The notes under the pieces are model-generated. The model was not told where the DNA came from, searched no databases, and saw only the letters and a list, made by a program, of their open reading frames with translations. 64,000 nucleotides of DNA from Chaenocephalus aceratus. Its lineage: Eukaryota; Chordata; Actinopteri; Perciformes; Channichthyidae. The stretch lies in assembly GCA_023974075.1 (NCBI GenBank), contig JAMFTG010000050.1, positions 186,001 to 250,000 of the forward strand, written 5' to 3'. The translations under genes were made by a program, and so were the position numbers. Positions 34,108-44,200 of this stretch are shown piece after piece. Numbering within the stretch: the first letter of the stretch is position 1; each line of letters starts with the position of its first letter.

Positions 34108-36164
34108 ATTAGTTTCATCAGGTTCTGGCTGTGGCTCTTGAAATCCCTGGTAGTCGGGTGATGGGAAGGTATCACGGATCTTCACCACGACACAGGCAGG
34201 CAGTGGTACCCTGATTTGCTTGCCGAGGTATCCCCAGCACCATCGTACCAATTGGCGGTAGGCAGTGTAGCGTCGACGTCTGTAGGGAAAAACATAGGGA
34301 GAGTGAGTTATTAGCTTTAATATGCATTACATTACGAAGTGTAAGATGTTCATATCTGTAAAATAGTTTTGTGATGTGTGTTACGTGCCATAGTGGGTGC
34401 TGGTGTTTGTGTGTGTGTGTGTTTCTCTCTCTCCATGATTCTCTCCAGGTGCAGCCTCTCCCCCAGGTGCTCCCAATCACCAATCAGGACCTCCATAAAG
34501 GACCTGAGGAAGGCTGCAGTGGTCCGCTCCCCTTCTCCTCTGGCTGCATGTGTGCAGCATGGTGTTTGTGTCTCTGTGTCTCTGTGTCTCTGTGTCTCTG
34601 TGTCTCTGTGTGAGGCCTAGTTTAATGTGTGTGTTGCTCATTGTTAGGAGATGTGCTCCAGTGTACCTTGTTTAATGTTGTCACTTTCTGTTTAAAGAAA
34701 GTTGTTATAGTTTATTTTGCAAGTTGGCTGGTGAGCCCTTTCTCTTTGTTTAATTAAAAGTCCATCTTGTGGCTCCACAAACCGGTTTCCTCTCCTTTTT
34801 CTCTTGCCCGGTTGTTTTTGTGTTTTGTTACTTCTCTTTGCTTCCCCTAGTCCAGTAGGGAACGTAACATGTGGCAAATCTAATAAGTACTATGGCAAAT
34901 GCTCACAAAAGTGACAGTGAAAGATGTCTGTTACTACTTGAAGTAGTAATGTTTCAGTGGGCAAGCTAACATCTGTAGTGGTATTGTCATCAGTGTACAT
35001 GGTCGCCTACTTGCATCAATATGGTATGAACTGTGTATAGTATTTGCACATCAGAAGTTTAATTTGTTGTCAGATTATACATACTCGTGTGGGGATTTGT
35101 TGAGGTGGCCATGGTTCTGCTTGTAGTTTGAATAGGCCACGTCCAGCACATATTCATTTAGGCAGACTGCCTCAAATCCAGGGTGCTGTGTGATGCAGGA
35201 CCCCCCATGATTGCCATTGAGTGCCTGGACCTTTGCCAGCTCTCTGCAGCATACACACTCCTGTACTGTTTCCAGGTTGTCTGCTCTGCAGCATCCACAT
35301 GTGCACCTTGAAAACAACAGTTGTATTTTTAGAAATGCTGCATGAATTGTAATAAACATCAGTAAAATGTGGTATATTGTGTGTGATAAAAATCATTGTA
35401 AACATGATTCATCACATATTTGCTGTTTGTAATTTACCACATCTTTATTTTATTAACATGCATTAATTAATAGAAAGCCAACAATTAATTGTTGCCTAAT
35501 GGAATATATTTTACTCCAGAAGCTATAGATTAGCAGGGGAAATATAATTATTATGCACAATTTGTAGACTACCCCATTCAATCAATCAATGTTTATTTAT
35601 AGCCCAATATCACAAATGTTACATTTGTCTCAGTGGTCTTCACAGTGTGTACAGAATATCAGTATGACAATACGACACCCTCTGTCCTTAGACCCTCACA
35701 TCGTACAAGGAAAAACTTCCAAAGAAAACCCAGTTTAAAGGGAAAAATGGGAGAAACCTCAGGGAGAGCAACAGAGGAGGGATCCCTCTCCCAGGACGGA
35801 CAGACGTGCAATAGATGCCGTGTGTAAATTGAAAAGATAATACATTTGCAACATAGGTAGTCCATTCAACCCCATTGGCTCCGTAAATAAAACAGTTTAC
35901 AAACCATTCCACATTGTTCAGGCGTTGTAGATCGAGAGGTATCTGGCGATCGTCGGGCGGGTTGTCATCTCCACTGTCCGACTCGGAGTTCGTTTCACCC
36001 GATTCAGAGGCATATGGTTCGAATCGGTAGGGCATATAGCCAATATCGTCTTCAATGTCATCACGAGTATCACTTGCCGATCCTTCAGCCTCATATGAGC
36101 TCTCAGACACGTTCAAAAGTAAACTTTCATCGCTGTCTGAGCTTGCTGTTGTGTGCGCCATCAT
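34087..36164 (-). CDS. P2X7-ballast-like zinc-binding protein, 3 exons
   Basis: Exons from high to low: 36164-35905, 35306-35085, 34279-34087, with GT/AG sites (donors GTTTGT and GTATGT). The total is 675 nt, 224 residues plus stop. The first 85 residues are acidic and Ser-rich. The rest resembles the cysteine-rich cytoplasmic ballast region of P2X7 receptors, which in P2X7 binds zinc and guanine nucleotide: CTCGCCRADNLETVQECVCC, CITQHPGFEAVCLNEYVL, then AYRQLVRWCWGYLG and PACVVVKIRDTFP. There are no transmembrane or ATP-binding segments, so this is not a receptor. The last 21 coding bases overlap the end of the transposase gene on the other strand. Role in the transposon is unknown. Accessory DNA- or protein-binding factor is a guess. 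Confidence 0.82.
34290..35080. other. intron 2 of ballast-like gene
   Basis: Intron of the minus-strand gene, beyond the transposase stop. It includes a short (TGTGTCTC)n tract at 34565-34610. AATTAAA at 34751 could serve either strand as an imperfect polyadenylation signal. No further gene is seen. Confidence 0.5.
35582..35861 (-). mobile_element. LINE tail A copy in ballast-gene intron 1
   Basis: A 280-bp 3' fragment matching 27705-27985 is flanked by the 8-bp duplication CCATTCAA (35574-35581 and 35862-35869). It inserted in the first intron, in the same orientation as that gene, and does not touch exons. Confidence 0.9.
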
Positions 36165-36222
36165 GCTTTTACATGCAGATGCTGGGATCTTGAACGGTGC
36201 AGGTGGAGCTCGGTGCCCGCAA

Positions 36223-36230
36223 TGACGTCA
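36223..36230. promoter_or_regulatory. CRE palindrome, ballast-gene promoter
   Basis: TGACGTCA lies 59 bp upstream of the ballast-like ATG (36164) and mirrors the box at 29242 at the other end of the transposon. Confidence 0.6.
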
Positions 36231-36413
36231 CGCGTAATTTGGCGGGACTTGAAGAATCTCCATGAAGATCCAGAAAATGTCAACATTGAAGGGCAGATTA
36301 ATGGTTATCAAAGTACAAATATCCAAAATCAGTTCAGTAACGGTTTTAAAGGGGACAATATTTACTCAAATGTATGGGTTTGGATGATGGGGGAAAACCG
36401 TGTCACAGGCTCT

Positions 36414-38650
36414 TTAAGGCAGTCTTGAATTTTATTTAGATGATTAATTTCATCAGGCTTGATTGATAAATATAGTTGAGTATCATCCGCATAACAATGA
36501 AAGTTTACAGAATGATTCCTTATAATATTGCCTAACGGAAGCATATATAATGTGAACAAAATAGGTCCGAGCACTGAGCCCTGTGGCACTCCATGGCTAA
36601 CTTTGGTTTGCGTGGAAGATTCATCGTTAACACGTACAAACTGAGAGCGTTCAGATAGATAGGACCTAAACCAGCCTAAAGCAGTTCCCTGTATGCCAAC
36701 TAAGTGCTCTAGTCTTTGCAATAGGATATCATGGTCGATAGTATCAAATGCAGCACTGAGATCGAGCAAAACAAGAATAGAGACAAGTCCCTTGTCTGAG
36801 GCTATTAGAATATCATTTGTGACTTTAACCAGAGCTGTCTCTGTGCTATGATGTGTTCTAAAGCCAGACTGAAAGTCTTCAAATAAATCATTGTTTTTTA
36901 AGTAATCACACAACTGTTTTGCGACCGCTTTCTCAAGAATTTTTGAGAGGAACGGAAGATTAGAAATAGGTCTATAGTTGGCTAAAACCTCTGGATCGAG
37001 GTTGTGCTTTTTAAGAAGCGGTTTTATCACTGCTACTTTGAATGATTGTGGAACATAGCCTGATAATAAAGACATATTCATAATATTTAATAAAGAAGTG
37101 CTAATTAATGGAAAAACTTCCTTCAACAGCTTAGTTGGAATTGGGTCTAACATGCACGTTGATGGTTTAGAAGAGAGAATCATTGCATTTAATTGTTCAA
37201 GGCTTATGGCTGAAAAGCATTCTAGTTTCCTATCTAGTGTAATATTAGAACTTACGTTTCCGGGAGCTGTTGATAACACTATACTGGTCAAAGGCAAGAG
37301 AACATTAATTTTGTTTCTAAGAGTAACAATTTTATCATTAAAAAAGCACATAAAATCATTGCTACCGAGTGCTATGGGAATAGAAGGCTCAATGGAGCTG
37401 TGGCTCTCTGTCAGCCTGGCTACAGTGCTGAAAAGAAATCTTGCATTATTCTTATTCTCATCTATTAATGAAGAGTAGTAGGCTGCTCTCGCTTTACGCA
37501 GTGCTTTCTTATATTCATTGAGAGTAATATGCCAAATTAAACGAGATTCTTCAAGTTTAGTGGAACGCCATATCCTTTCAAGTTGTCTAGACTTTTGCTT
37601 TATTTTGCGGGTTTCGGCATTATGCCATGGAGCTAATCTATGTTGTTTTATTTTCTTCTTTTTCAAAGGAGCAACAGAGTCTAATTTTATTCGCAGCGCA
37701 TCTATAGCACTATCAACAACATGATCAATTTGGGGTGGTGTACATTTTGTATAAGTTTCCTCCCCTACATGCAGACATGCTATCGAGTTAAGTATTGGTG
37801 GAATCTCTTCCTTAAATGTGGCTATAGCACTAACAGATAGGTTTCTGCTGCAAGAGCTTTTGACTAATGCTTTGTAGTCTAGTAACAGTACTTCAAAAGT
37901 TACTAAGAAATGGTCGGATAAAGCAGGATTATGCGGTTCGACTAATAGTTGCTCAATTTCAATACCATAAGTCAGAACAAGGTCGAGAGTGTGAATATAG
38001 CAGTGGGTTGGTGTATTTACACTCTGACAGAAACCAACAGAATCTAATATAGAGTTAAATGCAACAGTAAGGCTATTTTTATCATCGTCAACATGAATAT
38101 TAAAGTCACCTACGATAATTACTTTGTCTGTTTTAAGAACCAAAGTTGATAAAAACTCAGAGAATTCTGATAAGAATTCTGAATAAGGACCTGGTGCACG
38201 ATACACTGTAACAAATAAGATTGGCTGCAAAGTTTTCCAGGTCGGATGCGTAAGACTAAAAACGAGGCTTTCAAAAGAGGTATAATTTAATTTTGGTTTA
38301 GTATTGATAAGTAAACTTGAGTCAAAGATTGCTGCAACTCCACCTCCTCGGTCCGTGCCTCGAGCAATATGAGTGTTGACATGGCTGGGTGGAGTGGCCT
38401 CATTTATGCTGACATATTCTTCATGTCTCAACCAAGTTTCAGTGAGACAGCATATATCAATATTATAATCTGATATTAAATCATTTACCAATATTGCTTT
38501 AGATGCTAGAGATCTTATGTTTAAGAGACCACATTTAATCTTCCTGTTTTGTTGCACTGTAGTAGTTGTTACATTTACTTTTATTAGGTTATTATGTATG
38601 ACACCTCTATTAGGTTTTACCTTAAATTGTCCTTGGGCAGACACACACAC
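36414..38650 (-). pseudogene. LINE A ORF2, endonuclease and RT part
   Basis: Starts at the ATG at 38650. The APE endonuclease is visible ([43 protein letters not shown]), followed by the RT with [29 protein letters not shown] and the catalytic [12 protein letters not shown] box. The frame is open to the TTAA where Kolobok inserted. The frame then runs into transposon sequence. Homology is to the L2/CR1 group. Confidence 0.9.
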
Positions 38651-38764
38651 CGTTAATATTGGGTATTTTATTGGGTTCGGGATTCCTATGGGTGACTGCC
38701 TAGGAGAGAGCGCAGAGAAGCGTGTAAGACTGCGACTCTGCCTCCTGGTCTCAACTCCAGTTTG

Positions 38765-39510
38765 TCATGGATTAAGTCCACAAAGCCCTGAAATGTTTGC
38801 CGAAATGAGATCTGCACCTTTCAAAGTAGGATGAATGCCGTCTCTCTTAATCAGACCAGGTTTTCCCCAGAAGGCTGTCCAATTATTTACGAAGCCCACA
38901 TTGTTTGCTGGTCACCACCAAGACAACCAGCGCTGAAATGATGACATGCGGCTATACATGTCATCATTGATCAGATTGGGGAGGGGACCAGAGAAGATTA
39001 CGGTGTCCGACATTGTTTTAGCATAACTACACACCGACTCCACATTAAGTTTGGTGCATTCTGATTGGCGTAAACGAACATCATTACCACCGACGTGAAT
39101 AACAATCCTACCGTATTTATGTTTATTTTTAGCCAGCAGTTTAAGATGCGCCTCAACGTCGCCCGCTCTGGCCCCCGGAATGCATGTGACTGTGGAGGCT
39201 TCGGTCTCTAAATTCACGTGTCTCATAATAGAGCTACCAATAACCAGAGTTGGCTTCTCAGCGGGTGTCTCGCTGAGTGGGGAATATCTGTTAGATACGT
39301 GAACGGGTTGGTGGGGACCTGCGGGTTTCGCGTTATGCCCCTTCTGAACAGTCACCCAGCCTCCCTGCTGCTCGGGAGTTGCCGGGGGACGGCTAAGAGG
39401 AGCTACCTTTTGCCGGTCCGCACATGCTAACATAGGCTTTACTTTAGCTGAGTTACTTTCTAAGATGCGGAGCCGGGCTTCTATGGCTACCAGTACATGG
39501 TAGTAAGCAG
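38765..39510 (-). pseudogene. LINE A ORF1, esterase-like, one stop
   Basis: A SGNH/esterase-like ORF1 typical of CR1/L2 LINEs: LVIGSSIMRHV, IVIHVGGNDVRL and, after the stop, KRDGIHPTLKGADL. An in-frame TGA at 38912-38914 breaks it. The N-terminus is truncated at the junction with ERV RNase H. ORF2 begins about 115 bp after its end. Confidence 0.8.
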
Positions 39511-39522
39511 GCAACCAGTACA

Positions 39523-39853
39523 TGGTTAAGTACTGGTTTGCCATCAGAGTTCAGAAATTGTCTACACTTCCAAATAGCCCCAAAATCGTGTACTACCCCG
39601 AAAGCATAACGTGAGTCAGTGTAAATAGTCACGGTTTTGCCTTCTGCAAACGTGCAGGCTTCAGTTAGTGCGATGAGCTCTGCTGCCTGTGATGAGAGGT
39701 GACATGGAAGCGGTCCAGAACGGAGTACAGCAGAATCTGAAACAACAGAAAAACCCACCCGATTAGTGCCCCCTTGGTCGCGAGAGGCAGACCCATCAAC
39801 ATACAAAATGAGGTCAGCGTTGGTCAGAGGAACGTCTTTTAAGTCCGGTCTAG
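39523..39853 (-). pseudogene. ERV RNase H, first part
   Basis: Contains LILYVDGSASRD (first Asp), the Glu in SSQAAELIAL and the Asp in IYTDSRYAF, three of the four RNase H catalytic acids. The sequence is interrupted upstream by the young LTR element and downstream by LINE A. The remainder of the domain is at 24.64-24.72 kb. Confidence 0.88.
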
Positions 39854-39857
39854 GTGT

Positions 39858-40388
39858 TGTTAGGAGATTTAGTAAATAACTAGGCCGCATTTCCAAATCT
39901 CCGCGCGTCCCTAAACAAGCTGATTATTCTTACAGGAAGGAATTCACTGCTGCCAAGTAACCGTTAAACAATAATCCACTTTAATGGTAATAAAACAATG
40001 CAATACAATCAAATACAGTACAAAATAAATACAGATCTGTGGGATCCCACATTTACCTGATACTCACGTGTGCCAGCGAGAGGAGAGAGAGAGGGCACAC
40101 AGCGGGGTTCCTGTCTAAATACCTCGCTGACCAGAGGAGGAGTTATCTGCGCCTCCCTTCCAGACCAGTGATTGGCTGCCCAAATTATCATCAACACCTC
40201 ACATCATTATCACAGGGATCTGAGATGACTGTATGTTAACTCCACACCTTCCCCCTCTTCCTTTGTCCTCAAAAAACCAAATGTTCACAGGCCCCAAAAA
40301 CAGTTCACAGTGTTCTACCCAAATCATTTTCCCTTTTTAAGCATCTTGATAGTTTACTAACATGAATACATACAAATATTTCCTCACA
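39858..40388 (-). repeat. 3' LTR of young element
   Basis: On the minus strand it starts TGTGAGGAAATA and ends CTCCTAACA. It contains AATAAA-type signals within TTTATTTTGTACTG (about 40020-40035, minus strand reads AAATAAA). It matches the 5' LTR over its full length. Confidence 0.93.
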
Positions 40389-40422
40389 ATTCCCCCTTTT
40401 GCACTCTTAAAAAAGAGTGCAA
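40389..40422 (-). other. polypurine tract and 10-bp hairpin
   Basis: The minus strand reads AAAAGGGGGAAT directly before the 3' LTR. The adjoining TTGCACTCTT-AAAA-AAGAGTGCAA (40399-40422) is a perfect 10-bp hairpin with a 4-base loop. Confidence 0.85.
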
Positions 40423-40429
40423 CTTACAC

Positions 40430-41110
40430 AAGGCACTTGCAAAAAAATGCATCCTTGTCTGCTGAGTCTCCATACTTGTCCTCTCCGGATACAACTCGAA
40501 TGGTTTCATCAGACCATCTCTGAGGGCAGGATGGGCTGGTTACACGCAGCACATTTAGGCGCCAGGACCCTGTGGTAGTCTTTCAGACAGTAGATTTTAT
40601 TCTCAGTCTCCACAGTGAAGGGCACTCCGTCCAGGCTCTCGTTGCAGATGACGCAGCGGAAGCAACCGGGGCGGTAAGACTTCCCCAGGGCCTGCCGGCC
40701 TGCATGTCCATGATTAGATGTCCACCTGCGTTGCACTTGTCTGCAGACTGCTGGAACCCAGAGTACAGAAAGTCCTCTTCACAGAAAACCCTTCCTGCGT
40801 CATAGTAGAACGCCTTCCCTCTCAGCCTTCGACTACAGGCGCTGCAGGTGAAGCAGCTGTCATGGTAGAGGCTGCCCATAGCTTGGCAGGCCTGGCTGGC
40901 TCCATACACCGTCTTGTTGTACTTAACACACACTCCTGTTTCAGCGGAGAGTGGAGTCCCCTGTGTCGTCCTGGCTTGCCGTGTCTTTGTCCCCTCTGAT
41001 CCGCTGACGGCGGCTTCTGGGCTGCCTGCTAGAGAGATGTCTTCCTTCTCCTCCAGCTTGCTGATGGCGGCTTCCGAGTCGATGCTGAATAGATGTCCTC
41101 CCGATCTTCC
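40430..41110 (-). pseudogene. captured WTIP/Ajuba-type LIM fragment
   Basis: From high to low, a pre-LIM stretch (SEAAISKLEEKED), LIM1 (CVKYNKTVYGASQACQAMGS ... [11 protein letters not shown]) and LIM2 ([20 protein letters not shown] ... [15 protein letters not shown]) run without introns, so the source was spliced mRNA. Of the LIMD1/Ajuba/WTIP group, QACQAMGSLYH and LYSGFQQ look closest to WTIP. Frames break between LIM1 and LIM2 near 40690, and again after PILPSE, where SDETIRVVS continues in another frame and then passes into element sequence. A zinc ligand is lost (CNAGGH for CNACGH). LIM3 is missing. In cells these adaptors act at junctions and in Hippo signalling. This piece is unlikely to encode a working one. 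Confidence 0.82.
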
Positions 41111-41225
41111 TTCTCCGGTCCGATGATGATGCCTCCCGGGAGGACTGCTGGATGGATGTCCTCTCGATCCTCCTTCTCCGCTCCGATGATGATGCCTCCT
41201 GGGACGACTGCTGGATGGATGTCCT
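41085..41225. repeat. 66-bp repeat upstream of LIM fragment
   Basis: Two and a half copies of a unit with GATGATGATGCCTCC and GGATGGATGTCCTCT adjoin the pre-LIM sequence. The frame stays open as GGIIIGxEKEDREDI repeats on the minus strand. No family is recognised. Confidence 0.8.
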
Positions 41226-41229
41226 CTGG

Positions 41230-44200
41230 GTCACTCGGTCGGGGCCGGAGAGCCTGGGGTTGACAGTCAGCCTCCTGCGTCTCGGGTCCCCCTTTTGGCA
41301 TCCACAACCTGTGTGGAGAAATCTGATACAAATCCCTCAAGCCTACGCTCCGGGCTCTGGGGCCCTCGGCTGTTTGACCCACCAGTGCGTAGGCCACTTG
41401 GAGCCTGTTGGTGGGGTGTCTTAAAACAGACGTCTGTGAACAGGTTTTCTAAATTAATTGTGCAGCTTCAGAATCTTAATACTTGGACTGTGCCAACTAA
41501 ATAAGAACCCCAACATCTTTAGGTAAACTAAATAACATATTTCAATAGCTCTGAATTTCTGACAAGCATCTGTGTTTATTTAAAAATAAAATCCCTGAGA
41601 TCCCATTAAAAATCTAAAAATATGATTTGAACTGCTAATGTTTCTGGTAAAGAAACACACTAATCTTATGGATTCAAAAACAACCAAAATCACAATACTA
41701 ACAAAGTGAATGGCTTCCTGGTGATACTGCTTCTACCCGTCAGTGCTTAGATATTATCCCGCTGAAAAAATGAATACAGAATTCCAACAAACTGTCATCA
41801 AATGTCTTTCTATTATGTATTTAGATTAAATGTATATCCCCATAATGACCTCAACAATAAAGTCTATGGCTTTTACTTCTTTACCAGGCTAGTTACATGA
41901 TGTTGTCCAAATTACATTCTATCTCATTACATTACTATGTTTTAACTTTAACTGTAAATATGTTCTTTCTACATTTCAAACCTTAGTTACTTTAATATCT
42001 GTTGAAACATTAGTTGACACATTACTCACAGGTCAGTTTCTTCCATTATTCCATTCTGGACTGACATCTCTCTGGTAGCCCCTTGGCCACTGATTCTTTA
42101 TCTGTGTTACCTGCTATAATTCAATCAATATTAGAGACATGTCAACATTCATCAAACAGTGTGTTATCCCCAAATATGGAGCAGGTCAATTCTAAAACTG
42201 TCAATCAATGGTCAGATTGAACAATGGAGTTGGGCCAGCCGGTTCCTTTCAGTCCCTAAATGAAAAATGTACATTGTAATGTTTACACTCCCCCTTTTTT
42301 ACACATTATCTCATGTGTAAACAAAAACCTGTATGGGAAGAAAACCTTCAGGTCATAATGGATTATAAGACAATACCAAACATTTTTCCCAAATGTACAT
42401 CCATCATTTCCCACAGTAAACACTTGAGAGTGTTTCTCTCCATCATTCAGTCCTAAAATAAACAGAATCCTCATGTTTTAGTTTGAGTTTCACATTCTGC
42501 AAACGGCCACCTCCTGTGGGAGTGAAACATCATCAAGCAGATTAGATACGGTTTCCCCTTTTGTGCAATGTTAGGAAACCTCTCATTTCACACATTATTA
42601 TCACACAAAAATAATGTGTTAGTCCAAAACATGCTTGATTAGTCATTGTTTTAAATCATGCAGTTGCACTGATCAGGTGCAGACATACACTCACTCACAC
42701 TCACACTGTCAGGTTGTAAAGTCAGGTTTGGTCAGGTTCACCGCAGAGTCAGTCATTGACAGTGCCTTCCCAAGTTACCCTGTCGGTCAGTTGGTCTCAG
42801 TCTTTTTGGCCATGTGTCGTGCTCTGCAGAGACTCCGTCTTCCAGCACAGGCCAGCATCCTTCGTCTATAAAAATCCGTATATATGGAGCGCCATCATTT
42901 ATTAATTCACAATTACAACTATAATGTTCAAGATATCTCCAACCCCTCCTTGCTGTTTCCCACATTCCCTGAAAAGTGTCTAGCCAAAAAAAATGTCACT
43001 TCCTTATTGTACTATTACTATTACTGCAATTCATTTACACCTAATTAGTATTAAAATTACTAATAGATCTATTTCAGAAACATGTGTACATCACTATCTT
43101 GTGTCAAAACATTACTAGGATCTGCAAAGATCTGCTATGTATTCCATAACTCATTCTATCAATTTATCCTCAATTCTGGTGCACTTAAAGAACAATGTTA
43201 CCCTCTTTAACAGTGCGTGGAACTCTGGGTGTCTGAACATGAAACCAGTACCTCAAATTGAAATACTATATTTTGTTTAGAACCAGCTTTCCCTTCAACA
43301 TGACCTATATAAATAAATATTTATCTGATCTTATAGAGCTGTTACTAAAACTCTCCCTTTGAACTGATCAATACTGTAACAAATTAAAACACTACCAAAT
43401 TCACACACGAATAAAAAGTCCAGTGCATACTTCCTTCATGCCCCCCCCTTTTCCTATCAGTGTGTTTTAGACTGATTTTCCACTTCACTTTAATAGTTCT
43501 CCTCTTTTCCGCTATTTTTATTTACCAATTGACTAATTTATGGTCCATACATCTTCTTATCTTCACTTATTTATATTTATCTTTTGTTCACGATAACAAT
43601 GGTATAACAACCACACGTCTTCAATTCTGGTCCACCTAAAAATCAATGTTAAACTCTTTAGCAGTGTGTGGAACCCTGGATGTCCGAACATGCAACAATT
43701 ACTCCCTCCTTTATCAAGGATTTAAAAACAGAAGTCATTTCATATTTCCTATGGTAATAACTATGCTACAATGGTGAAATCAATTATTTAGATTGGAATA
43801 CTATATCTGGCTTGGCACCAGCTCTCCCTTTAACATTATCCATACAGATAAAGATTTGTCTTATAGAGTGGTTCCTAAAACTATCCCACTACTTTATTCA
43901 CACGTGAATAAAAAATGTCAAAGAATATTTTGTTAACATGATGAAAAGATTGAAGAATATGGTTGTACTCTGTCATGTGGCCCCCTTTAACCCTCAATGT
44001 GTTCTCATTTTACTCTAATAGTTTACTGCTATTTTTAATTTAATAAATCTTTCTGTCTTTACGTATTTATGCTTTAAATGTGCGTTTTGTGAATAAGTGT
44101 GTTTATGTGTAAACTCACTCATTCCTGTTCTCCTTTTCTCCTCCTCTGGTTTTCTCAAGCCGTGACCCCGGCCTCCTCACTTCTAATCGACCATGCCAAC

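Larger units (their letters stand above)
29067..36413. mobile_element. Kolobok DNA transposon, 7347 bp, two genes
   Basis: The terminal inverted repeats are AGAGCCTGTGACAC on both ends (29067-29080 and complement at 36400-36413), flanked by TTAA (29063-29066 and 36414-36417). Excising the element with one TTAA restores the LINE A ORF2 frame exactly, which proves the boundaries. TTAA duplications, ends starting with purines and a THAP-domain transposase are the published hallmarks of the Kolobok superfamily. Two convergent genes fill the interior: transposase on plus, P2X7-ballast-like on minus. A LINE tail later entered the intron of the second gene. Confidence 0.93.
27699..39522 (-). mobile_element. 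L2-type LINE A, split by Kolobok
   Basis: From high to low: ORF1 with an esterase-like domain (39.5-38.77 kb), ORF2 with endonuclease and RT (38650-36414, then 29066-28300), a 3' UTR (28299-27720) and a (TTGA)n tail at 27699. The Kolobok element occupies 29067-36413. LINE parts total about 4.5 kb. The 5' end abuts ERV RNase H near 39.5 kb, where a short ACCAGTACATGGT motif is duplicated (39490 and 39511). Copies of the tail occur at 24718, 35582 and 60471. Confidence 0.88.

Noticed and set aside
34371..34620. Plus-strand Cys/Val/Leu-Cys frames near the intron
   Set aside because: Produced by TGTGTCTC repeats within the intron of the ballast-like gene.
35075..36164. P2X receptor gene
   Set aside because: Only the cytoplasmic ballast-like region is present. 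There are no channel or ATP-binding segments and the start codon precedes an acidic, non-membrane N-terminus.
29063..36417. PiggyBac assignment for the TTAA element
   Set aside because: TTAA alone fits piggyBac, but the THAP finger, the DDE motifs and AG-starting ends fit Kolobok, and no piggyBac-type transposase is present.
40509..40933. Functional LIM-domain gene
   Set aside because: Two frame breaks, a lost zinc ligand, missing LIM3 and location between LTRs make it a captured pseudogene.
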